From Ceratopteris richardii (Eukaryota; Streptophyta; Polypodiopsida; Polypodiales; Pteridaceae): DNA of 64,000 nt. The stretch spans positions 194,804,432 to 194,868,431 of the forward strand of contig CM035415.1 of the NCBI GenBank assembly GCA_020310875.1. Direction: 5' to 3'. Position numbers and translations under genes: made by a program. The notes beneath the pieces are model-generated. The model made no database searches. It had not been told where the DNA came from and saw nothing but the letters and a program-made list of their open reading frames with translations. Below are positions 33,621-43,305 of the stretch, one piece after another; the stretch's first letter is position 1; each line of letters begins with the position of its first letter.

Positions 33621-35795
33621 GGGGTTTTCAAAGGAGGAGAACAAAGGAGAACTAGAGGTTGGACTACGGAAGATGAAGGCTTGCTCTGTGGGCTGGGTAG
33701 TCGAGGTGACATTTACAGCTTCCGTTTGAGGAGGTGATGGGGGAGGGGTCAGTGGTAGTGGTTCGGTTGACTCATCCTCGGTGATGGGGATCTCTTGGCC
33801 AGTGGTTCCTGCTATTTGGGAGGTTGTCTCAATAGGTTAAGGTGTAATAATAGGTCCTTCCCCTGTAGTAATGGGAATCTGGATGTTTTTACCTGACCAT
33901 GGTCGTGTCTAGAATCTTCGTGGATCATATTGAACCGAAGGCCTCTTAATCGTTGCTCGAACTGCTTCTACTACCCCATATGTTTCCACCATCAATAAGA
34001 GACCTTCACTGTATTCTAAATCGACTCCGGCTTCTTCCAATAGCTGAGCCATGAGCACCCGACTGCTTTGTTCGGTGAGCAACTGTTGTGACCGCACTCG
34101 TTCCTATATAGCCTCAGGAGTTCTGCTGTATAAGCTGGGGCTTCACTTGTTTCTTCTACTTCTGCTTCTTCTTCTGCCTCCGAGTGTTCTAGTTGTTGCG
34201 ACAAAGTTCTCTGCTGCTCCGGAGGCCTCTTAATCGTTGCTCGAACTGCTTCTACTACCCCATATGTTTCCACCATCAATAAGAGACCTTCACTGTATTC
34301 TAAATCGACTCCGACTTCTTCCAATAGCTGAGCCATGAGCACCCGACTGCTTTGTTCGGTGAGCAACTGTTGTGACCGCACTCGTTCCTATATAGCCTTA
34401 GGAGTTCTGCTGTATAAGCTGGGGCTTCACTTGTTTCTTCTACTTCTGCTTCTTCTTCTGCCTCCGAGTGTTCTAGTTGTTGCGACAAAGTTCTCTGATG
34501 CTCCTCATCCCAATGTACATGGCATCCTTCTGTCGATTTCCTCCTTCTTTGGTAAGATGTGCCCTGCTCTTTTGTATCTGAAAAGAACTCTACATCAGAG
34601 AGTTGTGTATTCTGCAAGAATGATTCGAAGTTGAAGGTACTCATCTCTTCAGCGTCTCCAGTCGCAGGAAATTCGAATTCAGGAGGGACAGGAGGAGCCG
34701 AGGGGGCAACTTGTGATGTGCCTTCAGATCCAGATCTTGGTATGCGAATGGTAAAGGGAGGCATAGTGGCATCCCCTCATGGCAACACTTCCAGAGTCAT
34801 CAAAACTTCACGTGTTTGAACATAGGGGATCGAACCCCTCATGCGCTCAGATTGATGTGTGGAGGATTTGAGTTTCTTGAACATTTGTAGTTGCGACCAA
34901 GTTAAAGCACGTTCAATAGGTACATCATATGCTAAGCACTTGTAGATGATGCGCGTGATTGCACAACACCCATTCACCACTAGCTTCCTATGTGCCCTTT
35001 TATTTGCTTCATATAGCTGCTCTATAATCCATACAGGAAGTTTAATCGGTAATGCACCTGTCTCTGCCAAGTAAAGAGCGAACCAAATCTCCTTGTGGGG
35101 TTGAGCGAACCGATCTTGATCGGGAAACTCAAAATGTTGCATGCACATGCGAAGAGGAATTGACACATTCGGTGTGAGTGCCATCATATCTTTCAACTTT
35201 TGTAGCTTTCGATTCTTCATGTTAGGGGGAATAAGAGGATCCTTCTCAGAGGGCACATGTGTGCCGTGCATGTTGAATGTAGCACTCACCAATTCCAATG
35301 TGAGTTTGAACCTTTTCAACTCATTGTTTCCCAGTAAGGATGGAAGAACAAATGTGCTAGGTTTGTCTTTTTCTTCATTAGCCTGTAACGTTGAGACCAA
35401 ATAATAACATCGTAAGAGGTCTGGTTTGGGTAAGGGTGCTGCAAAATACTCGGCCAGCCCTGGATGCTCCCATATGGTCTGCATATCTTGTGTGTTTTGG
35501 AGAGTCTCAAACTCCTTGGAAAAGAACTGGAATCTGACCCATTGCTTATCATGCTCACACTTGGACTCCCTGATATACTTGGCCTCTCCTAAGGATCCGG
35601 CATGCCACTGAACCAATGAGAATTGGCATGGACCCTCTCTGTTATTCCTATGGGAGGATCAGATATATGTATTTGTTGGAGGTGTTGCAACTCTACAGGT
35701 CATTCAGTTGGAGGCACATCAATAGGTAGACTATCCACATCAATCCCGACAGTACTTACTCCTGCCTGTGAGCTCGGACCTGCTGCTTCAGCCAT
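33621..35795 (-). pseudogene. Element F second ORF, N-terminal half (broken)
   Basis: ATG at 35795 (MAEAAGPSSQAGVST). The N-terminal domain includes YFAAPLPKPDLLRCYYLVST, QHFEFPDQDRFAQPHKEIW and GCCAITRIIYKCLAYDVPI, aligned throughout with B and C. An acidic stretch follows (SEAEEEAEVEETSEAP), then the ERVRSQQ-type helix and the start of the Pro-rich linker. It is broken by a stop near 35702, a frameshift near 35610, a TGA near 34777, a frameshift near 34395 and a 284-bp tandem duplication. It ends abruptly at A's LTR. Confidence 0.83.
33939..34504 (-). repeat. 284-bp tandem duplication inside F's second ORF
   Basis: 33939-34222 and 34223-34504 are nearly identical, with only a few differences by eye (GGCTTC/GACTTC, CCTCAGG/CCTTAGG, CTGCTGC/CTGATGC). 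Since 284 is not a multiple of three, the duplication shifts the frame. Other copies have one unit. Confidence 0.93.
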
Positions 35796-35823
35796 GAGAT
35801 TACGTGTAGTTGTTGATGTTTAT

Positions 35824-35849
35824 CTGGTAGAAGAAGAGATGCACATTAG
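35824..35849 (-). promoter_or_regulatory. Candidate branch point and splice acceptor upstream of F second ORF
   Basis: Minus strand GCTAATGTG, pyrimidine tract, ACCAG ending at 35824. The branch A is 22 bases from the AG, and the ATG is 28 bases downstream. Same layout as C and B. Confidence 0.55.
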
Positions 35850-36040
35850 CATTGCATAGGAAACAAGATGTTATGGTGTTCCATCCACAATACTATCATG
35901 ACATTCCAAGTGGTTAGTGGTTAGTGGGTGAGATGTTTGTGATGTGTATGAATGTTGGTTAGTACGTTAGTGTTCATCCTAGATACATACTTTTGGGTGT
36001 GCAATGTACTCAGAATGCTCCTACATCAGAGTGGATGGAT

Positions 36041-36480
36041 TTACAAGAGTGGGTCAGGGGGTTTGATATGGGGTTTAAGTCTCCAAACTTTGATGGTGAA
36101 ATCATAGCTTTTATTGGTGATGATGTGTGAGGGTTTGTGGACTGGATTATGTTGAATTTGGGACCTTTTGGGTACCCATCTCCCCACATTCCTAGGTGTG
36201 ACAGAAGATATAATGGTATGGGGCATAGGTGTTTGCCCTGGAATTTGTGTCGAGAGTGCTTGTGAGTGTTGATTTGATCTTGTGAATGGAGGTGAAGCTA
36301 TTTGAGCTCGTAAGCAGGTCTTGGGCACCCATATCTGTCTAGCATTTGGGAAAGCCTTCATTGACTGCTTTGGAACCCAAATAGAAACGGTTTGTCTAGA
36401 GTGTGGCCTAGGGTATTCTTTCGTTGTGATCCTCCATGGGGTAGCTCATTTTTCACCCTTGCGTACTATGTACCCAAGTC
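36041..36480 (-). pseudogene. Element F pol C-terminal tail
   Basis: Matches the extreme C-terminus of the B gag-pol frame and ends PHIKPPDPLL. It has IWVPK-type motifs at 36368-36382, 36320-36334 and 36167-36181 (RWVPK). No enzymatic domain lies in this tail. Homology to B fades near 36480, where pol would continue upstream; G's LTR begins soon after. Confidence 0.75.
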
Positions 36481-36533
36481 AAGAAGACTCAAGGACTTGT
36501 GCCAATGAGACTGTACCTCTATTGCAACACAAG

Positions 36534-37350
36534 TGCGTATAGTGAGAAATTAACACACATTTAAATGTCAATCCGATCAAACGACATAACCAAGTGTATG
36601 AGGACATGGACACACATGATGGAAAATGAAGTGGGTTAGTTGATATGCATGAGAAAAGACTAATCCACCTCTCAAACTCACTAATGACTGAAAGTGTTTG
36701 CCGCGATACCTCTTACAATAGTTTTCAGTAAATCAAGGATTTCTCTCAGCTCCAAGCTCCGAATATAGTCAATAGGGTACTCGTTTTGAAGCTATCGACG
36801 ATACGCATCTATTGAGAATGGCTTCACTCGATTCTGACAACTCTGCTTAAAGTTATGACCAAAATAGTGAATGGAAGGAAGCACCCACACTCATGCCACA
36901 ACTCCTACAAGCTCACACACACACTACAATAGCTCAAAAACAGTGGGGAGGGGTAGACAACAGTCCTACACACATATTCCAAGCATTACACACACATACA
37001 AAATCAAAGAGAAGATAGAAATCTGCAAGAAAGAGGCAAATTCGAAATTTTGGAGAGCTACTTCTTCACAATGGAAAAAAGTCTCTACAAAGAGTCACAA
37101 AGTGACTTATATACATGTGCCCTAAGTTTGGTCCTTTCACACAATAGACCGGCACTTTATTCCAAAAAAGTGAATTTCCTACTAATTTACAAGGGATATT
37201 TTACAACAAGTTGGGATTATGCATCTAGAGGACTCCTCTATTGCATTTACATGGCTTTGAGGGAATTCTCTAAGACCTCGAAGAAGAAAAATTATGCCCA
37301 TTAATTTGAAATTTTGGGGCTCTTCTCTTGTGTTCCTTTGCTCTACAACA
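36534..37350 (-). repeat. Element G 3' LTR
   Basis: On the minus strand it starts TGTTGTAGAGC at 37350, just after the polypurine tract. Near its end it contains GGATTGACATT, shared with the A, B and C LTR ends. No second copy is in the window, so the outer end is estimated. No gene seen in it. Confidence 0.65.
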
Positions 37351-37365
37351 CTCTCCCCCTCTTTG
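37351..37365 (-). other. Element G polypurine tract
   Basis: Minus strand CAAAGAGGGGGAGAG adjacent to TGTTGTAGAG. Confidence 0.75.
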
Positions 37366-37920
37366 TCTCTATCGTCCCTTGACAGTCTTTACTTTTTGTC
37401 TTTCCCTTGTCGTCGGCACGCATCCCTTGGTCAGTTCTGCCGCCTAGTTGGACTGCCGTTCCATTTTAATGGTCTTGTGCTTGATTTGTACTGCCTGTTC
37501 TTTTCTTTTCTTTTCATCGCTCGCAACCCTTGGTCAATTCTGCCTTCTTGTTAAACAGGTGTTCAATTTCGATGGCCTCTTCTTGATTCTTGTTTTACAT
37601 CCTCTAGGCCTGATGCATTTGTCTTGCCTGATAAGTCGGGTTGCCACGCACGCCACCAGTGGAAGGTATGAGGATGTGATCCTTCAGCCTTCGATCTAGA
37701 CCTTCCAAAGATCAAGAGGTTGAAGCACCCTCTTGTGGTTTCGAAACCGCTGGATATCTTCTTGCACATCTTCGTGGATACTTTCCTGGCCTTGGTTCCT
37801 CCTTCCACCTACGTGCTTTTTCCTTGATATGTGCCCCTGCGGGGCTCTGTGCAGAGATGGGTGTTGCACCCCTTCGGGGCTTCTTGCAGAGATGTATTTT
37901 TTGTATATGCTCTTCATTCT
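37366..37920 (-). other. Untranslated stretch between G's second ORF and polypurine tract
   Basis: About 555 bp, T-rich on the plus strand, with no supported gene. A, B and C have no such spacer: their ORF ends at the tract. Confidence 0.5.
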
Positions 37921-40648
37921 TTATTGAGCCGTTTTTGACTTTGATCTTCTTCTTCTTCTTTTCTTGCTTGATTCCCCTTCCACACGTCCCTCCTCCTGAA
38001 CTCTGTCGTCCCCGACAGGCTTTTTGTGGCGACGTGTATAGGTCTGTATGGCTACTTGCTCTCTTTGGTTTAGAAGATTAGCATGACATATCATAAATTC
38101 CTTCCATTGGGTGAAATTCACCCCATCCTCTGGTGCTTGTCGATGATCCGCAAAAAAACTTGTCTCATAAGCGACCAGACGTGCATTCAGGTTCGAAGTC
38201 ATTTTGACAAAAATTTCTGAATCGATTTCGAAGAAGCCAGTGAAAAATGCTTCTTCAAAAGTTTGCATATATGTTGATGGCAAGAACATAATTCGAGAAT
38301 AATATGCCATAAGTGTTAAGTGGCTTGGAATAGTAGATAGATAAAAAATGAGTGCTTCGGGTCCTTGCGTAATGCCGATGAAATTCAAAAAAGTATATTT
38401 TGCATGCTGGAAGACTTGATTATTGTTAGTAGCATAATAAATATTTTATTGGTCATTTTAACTGCTAAATCCGTTATCGTAGCGTATCTGGTAATCCAAA
38501 ATTCCATTGTTTTTACCATATATTCTTTCGTTGGTAGGTAGTTATGAGGTGGACTAGGTAACAATGGGTAATTCAGCCACTGATTATTAATGCTTCCCTG
38601 GCGCTGTCCTTCCCAAAATTGCGACCAGGAGCATCTGCGGGGTACTGGGCAAAAAGATGGGTTTACCTGAAGCACATATGGTGATGCCTCCCACTGTACC
38701 CGTAGTGTTGGATTCTTTTCCAAAATTTTGCGTCTCCAAATGGGATCAGCCTTCTCAAATTCTTCGTGGGTATACTTGAATGTATCTTGGCTGAAGTGGA
38801 GATTGTAGTCTGGATCTTTATTTCTCGTAGTCTTTATATATTATCGCGTTTGTTCTTTCAGCAGGCCATAGGGTACACTGAAAGGCTTCAAAATCTGCTC
38901 CAAATTTTTGCTTTCTATATTAGCTTCCTTCATTACTTGAATGATAATCTTCAAATTCAGCCGTAAGCTCGGACACTAGTAGTGCCCTTTCCGATCGATT
39001 CAGTTCTGCAATGTTTTGATGATTATGTTTATTGTGAACCTTCTGTGCCTCCCTTATCGGTGAATGATATGAGGGGGGAGAGAGAGGACATACCTCAGTC
39101 TCCACAGTAGCCTCTGCGGATTTTGGAACTACTAGTGTCCCCTCAATTGATTGCTGCGCCAATTGTTCTTGAAGCTATCTGATCAATTCATCTTTTTGCT
39201 TTATTTCTTTAGTAGCCTGTGCAATAGTATCCTTGTGTTTAAGAAGTTCTTTCGCAACGATATCAAGATGATCTGTGTCTTCTATACATTGTAGGAGATA
39301 ATTATTCTCAACTTTTTTCCATTTAGTTCTAAGAGCGGTAGTGTCATCCATATACCTCTTTTCCCATTCGGCAATGGTGAGTTGCTCCTTCTTGAGCTGA
39401 TCTTCATACTTAGCTATCTTTGTCTTCAATTCTGTGATATCTTTCTCTGGTCTTTCTTGAGCATTTATTGGCTGATCACTGAGAAGGGCGGTCATGAGCT
39501 CTTTATTTCGATTCCTTAAGTTTTCTGCTTCCTCCATGTATACCTTGATCTGTGATTCCAGTATTTTGCTCCGGGCAGCCATTCGTGCCTTCTCAGTCTC
39601 GCTAGCTTCGTATTTGTCTGTACTTCTTGCAGTTGTGCTTTTAATATTTTGTTTTTGGACATTAACTCATTGCACTTCTTTTTGGCTTCTTGGACTTCTT
39701 TCTCTTTGTTTCTGAGGTGCTCTCTTTCTAAGTTCAATTCTGCCGAAAGATTCTTACTCTTTTCTTAAAGCTCGTGCTTGTCCTGCATTGCTTGATTATA
39801 GTCTTCATCGGCCTCAAGCATTAGTTGTTGTGTGTCTAGTGCGGTTCGGATCATATCTTGTATGACAGGCTTGAGTTGGGCAATGTCGACATTCAATCAA
39901 GTCCTTGGTATGCTCGGAGCTTTGCCGGTTTGCACATCTTTTCCCTGCTCCACATGGATGGTTTCGTTGTGTGGTTGTCTAACTTGTAATTGTATGTTTT
40001 GTACTTTTTCTTGTTCATCCAAATCAAGAGCTTTTGTGGCACTCCCTTGAAATGTGACATCCATGGGGGAGGGTTCTGCCACAACCCTTATTGGTGTGAA
40101 GGGTTCTTCTTCTTCGATTTTCTCTTCTTGAGACTCTTTCTTTGGTATCTTTATGGACAATTTGCGAGGTGGTGGGGCCTCCTTGATACAAATAGTTGAA
40201 GTCTCATTAAGTTTTATCACATGTGTACCTTCCTGGTCTGCTTCCTTACTTGTGGTGTTCTTATTAGTATGCGTAGTGTGGTCATCCGTCTTTAGGCCTT
40301 GTGATTCTTCATTGTAGTTAACTTCATTCAACTCTACCCATTGTCCATCATCCTTTGACTTACTTTTAATATCCACATTTAATAGTGATGTTTCGTGTTC
40401 TTCTTGTGCATCTGAGGATGAGCTTGAATTGTCTAGCCCTATTTCCCTGTATCGATGGACTTTGGTGAGTTTCCTTTTCGCTTCCACTTCTTGTTGGGTC
40501 TGTTGATAATTGTGAAGAGATGGATAGGTATGTGCTTGAAGATGAAGAGGTGTTGCAAAATCCTTGATCTACACCAGCCAAATGAACTCCAGGAGTATAT
40601 GGTGGGCCCTTTTAGCTTGCCAATGGATGTATTAGACACCCTATGTAC
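37921..40648 (-). pseudogene. Element G second ORF, coiled-coil and C-terminal part (divergent, broken)
   Basis: Reading from 40648: a Ser-rich and acidic region (SSSSSDAQEEHE), then a long coiled coil (about 39175-39890; for example NRNKELMTALLSD). The C-terminal domain is recognisable by PVPRRCSWSQF, NNQWLNYP, LPSTYMQTFEEAFFTGFFE and an Asp-rich junction. Unlike A, B and C it ends in a strongly basic tail (SSKKRRRRRSKSKTAQ), a candidate nuclear-localisation or nucleic-acid-binding signal. Stops or frameshifts occur near 39897, 39590, 39170, 38900 and 38385. The N-terminal domain is cut off by C's 5' LTR. Role unknown. Confidence 0.72.
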
Positions 40649-41309
40649 TGTTGGAAGCAGTCAGAGGCACAGTCAGAGGCACAGACAACGTGGAAGCATG
40701 TAAAGACGGAGCAGGGAGCCAGTCGGATCATTTTTTCAAACAACTATGTTTTTATTACCTCTTCAAACATCCAACAGTGATTTTCATCACTCTTGTAACA
40801 TATGTAATATAGACAAAACCCCATTTTGTAATCCATAGCTCCATTTTGTGCAAGCCGAGGAGTCCTCGAGCTTGAGGAGCTTAGGTAGAATGCGCGTACC
40901 AATTTTCGTTATTTTTAGACATCGTTTACCCTCCCAAATAGCCTCTAGGACCTATTTTTTAACTATGCCGGTCACTAGATGTGAAACCGGTCAAAACTAG
41001 TCTAGAAACTATAAAAAGAGCTAGAGAGCTCATTTTTGAGGTTGGTTCATGTTGGCTAGTGTGAGCTTAGAGCTAGTTTGAGCTTGTAATAGTGTTCTTG
41101 AGTAATAGAGCTAATTTCTCACCTTCCATTGTGTCTTGCTTGTCTCTTCATTGTGTGTGTGTATGTGTGTGTGCATCTTTGTGCTTCTCACCTTCACTCT
41201 CACATCATCTCACGTTCACGATCTTCATATCACTCCTACCTCTTCCGCGGATTGACATTAAGGAGGTGAAGCTTCTTAACGTGGTTCTCACCATTGTGCT
41301 AGAGCAACA
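40649..41309 (+). repeat. Element C 5' LTR
   Basis: 661 bp, TGTTGGAAGCAGTC ... GAGCAACA. Near-palindrome at 40863-40878, TATA box at 41010, TG microsatellite near 41155. Followed by seven bases and the PBS. Confidence 0.95.
41010..41018 (+). promoter_or_regulatory. Candidate TATA box in C 5' LTR
   Basis: TATAAAAAG followed by AGCTAGAGAGCTCATTTTTG; identical at 57812-57820 in the 3' LTR and at 33339-33347 in A. Confidence 0.65.
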
Positions 41310-41316
41310 CCAAATT

Positions 41317-41334
41317 TGGCGCCGTTGCCGGGGA
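41317..41334 (+). other. Element C primer-binding site (Asp tRNA type)
   Basis: TGGCGCCGTTGCCGGGGA, the usual Athila/Tat site complementary to the 3' end of aspartate tRNA. Confidence 0.93.
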
Positions 41335-43305
41335 TCGAGTCTAGGACGAATGTGTGATGGTAAGAGTATAGCAAGAAGTGGCGTTGGAAGGTAAAAATTT
41401 CAGTTTTTGTTGTTGTTTTTACTTAGTTTTTAGTGTTTTTCACCTTCCCCATACTCCATCTTCATCATCGCATCATCATCTTCATCTCCAAAAAAATCAG
41501 AAAATTCACCATATCCACCCATTCACCTCATTTCCCCTCATTTGTGCATGCGAGATAGCGAGAGAGAACTTTTGTGCTTGTGTGTGCTTGTGTTTTCTTG
41601 AGTTTTCTTGTAGGTACAGAGCTCCAGTGCATCAGGAAAGCTTGGAAAAGGTAAAATTTTACTCTCTGTCAAAGATCTGCCGAGTGTGGCGGACCATCGT
41701 GATGGTCTGCAACCTTCGGAATTCTTGGTAGGCGACCACACCACGAGGTAGGCGACCCTTGCGCATCTACGAATCCACAGGCACATCTCAAAAATTCACA
41801 CTTTGGTGGACCATCGCGATTGGCTCGGACCATCGCGATTGTGTCGCACCATCGCGATAGGCTCACGCCATCGTGACAGCTTGGCCGGACCACTTGGACC
41901 ATCGCGATTGTTCAGCTGACCCCGGACCATCGCGATTGGCCCATGCCATCGCCACGACAGTGCCACGTGTCAAGATAGACCATCGCGACGGTTCATTTTT
42001 TGGACCATCGCGACAGCCCAAAATCGGACCATCGCGATTGGCTCACGCCATCACACTTGTGACCATCGCGACGGTTCACATCGGACCATTGCGATTGTCC
42101 ACCTGATCGGGCCATCACGACGGTTCGACCTCACGCCATCGCGATTGTTCACTACTGGACCATCGCGACAGCCCATTTTCACGCCATCGCGATCGTTCAC
42201 TTCGGGCCATCGCGATCGTTCACTTCGGGCCATCGCGACGGTTCACCTTTTCGCACCATCGCGACTGTCCAAATTCCACGCCATCACGACGGTTCGACCT
42301 CACGCCATCGCGATCGTTCACTTCGGGCCATCGCGATTGTTCACTTCGGGCCATCGCGACGGTTCACCTTTTTGCACCATCGCGACTGTCCAAATTCCAC
42401 GCCATCGCGACGGTTCGCTCGGACCATCGCGACGGTCCCAGACCATCGCGATTGTGCACCCCCATCGCAAATTTAGGGTTCCATTTTTTGACCAATTTTG
42501 GGGGTATTTTTGAGAAATTTTTGGACCATTAGACTCATAGGAGACCCCTTAGCTCATATTTGAAGGAAAATCTGATTGTCAGTTTTTACCCCCCAGGGCC
42601 TGACCGCTCATAACTTTTTCATCCGAAGTCCGTTTTTTGAGCTTAATAGCTCGTTAGAAAGCTCGCGACGAGTACTACGTGACCTCAACTGTTTTTTCAT
42701 AAAGAATACATCTATTTTTGGATAAGCTATTTTGAGGTTCACCTAGTTGGGACTAGGAAGTCAGGGGGCACACATTGAAAATTTGGGCAAACGAGAAGGG
42801 ACTTAAAAAGGTGTATATGCTCAAGTGTTTGATCATCTTGTGAATTGGTCTAATATTGGAATTTTCCAGGTCCAGCAAGGGCAATCAAAGGCAAGCAAGC
42901 AAGGCAGTGAAGACAGTAAAGCTTGGGAAGCGCGGCTTCTTGGGCAACAGGGCATCAGAGCAACCAGAAAAGCCGACTCGAGGTTGGAAGATTACTCAAC
43001 CCCCTCAGTCAATTCTTAGCTTAGGCTAAACGTTAGCATTGTGGATTTAAGTCGATAGGAACGCCTCAAGTTCAAGATACTTAATTCTTTCAAGTTCAAG
43101 ACTAAAGATAAAGGTGTGTGACGAAAACCTAAAGGAAAGAACATAAGTCTGACGGAGCGAGAACTCAAGATTATAACGAAAAGTCGAATTCCTGACGCAT
43201 ATATTAAGACAAGAATCCAAGGAAAATTAAAAAGAATTAAGAAAGTAATAACAAAGAACCATTGACGATCTAAGTGTGTAATTGAGTGAGCAAGGAAGGA
43301 AATTA
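41335..43305 (+). other. Element C untranslated leader
   Basis: 1.97 kb with no supported gene. It contains donors GATG|GTAAGA at 41360 and AAG|GTAAAA at 41391, an acceptor TTTTCTTGTAG ending at 41613, a minisatellite (41690-42465), and a late acceptor TTTTCCAG ending at 42869 preceded by TCTAAT at 42849. The order matches B's leader. The gag start is taken at ATG 43306 (MNLRSGRH), as in A and B, rather than an upstream TTG. Confidence 0.72.
41690..42465 (+). repeat. CpG-rich minisatellite in element C leader (core CCATCGCGA)
   Basis: Roughly 35 imperfect units of about 15-30 bp built on GGACCATCGCGATTG or GCCATCGCGACGGTTCAC. The core is constant while the spacers vary. It shares ATCGCGA with the B leader repeat read on B's sense strand, although the rest of the unit differs. 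Confidence 0.93.

Larger units (their letters stand above)
33621..36533 (-). mobile_element. Element F: minus-strand gypsy relative, fragment
   Basis: Contains, on the minus strand, the tail of pol (36480 to 36041), a spacer with splice-acceptor signals, and the first half of the second ORF (35795 to 33621). It stops where A's 3' LTR begins, so A lies inside it and the rest of F should lie left of the window. At its upstream side it meets G's LTR. No LTR of F is present. Confidence 0.75.
36534..40648 (-). mobile_element. Element G: divergent minus-strand gypsy relative, 3' part
   Basis: A minus-strand 3' LTR, polypurine tract, an untranslated stretch of about 550 bp and a second ORF clearly related to those of A, B, C and F but far more diverged. 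The 5' part is missing: C's 5' LTR begins at 40649. The boundary with F near 36534 is uncertain by about 12 bases. Confidence 0.7.

Noticed and set aside
37294..38081. Plus-strand ORFs around the G 3' end
   Set aside because: They are T-rich shadows of G's untranslated stretch and minus-strand second ORF; no domain or conserved start.
41690..42465. Regular short repeats that could suggest a CRISPR array
   Set aside because: Units are short and imperfect, spacers are not unique or uniform, there are no cas genes, and the setting is a plant retrotransposon leader.
42145..42513. 122-codon ORF in the C leader
   Set aside because: It consists of translated minisatellite units; opposite-strand and other-frame ORFs there are equally open.
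43282..43305. Upstream TTG start for C gag
   Set aside because: The first ATG (43306) gives MNLRSGRH, the same start as in A (217) and B (29530); TTG starts are unlikely in a plant element.
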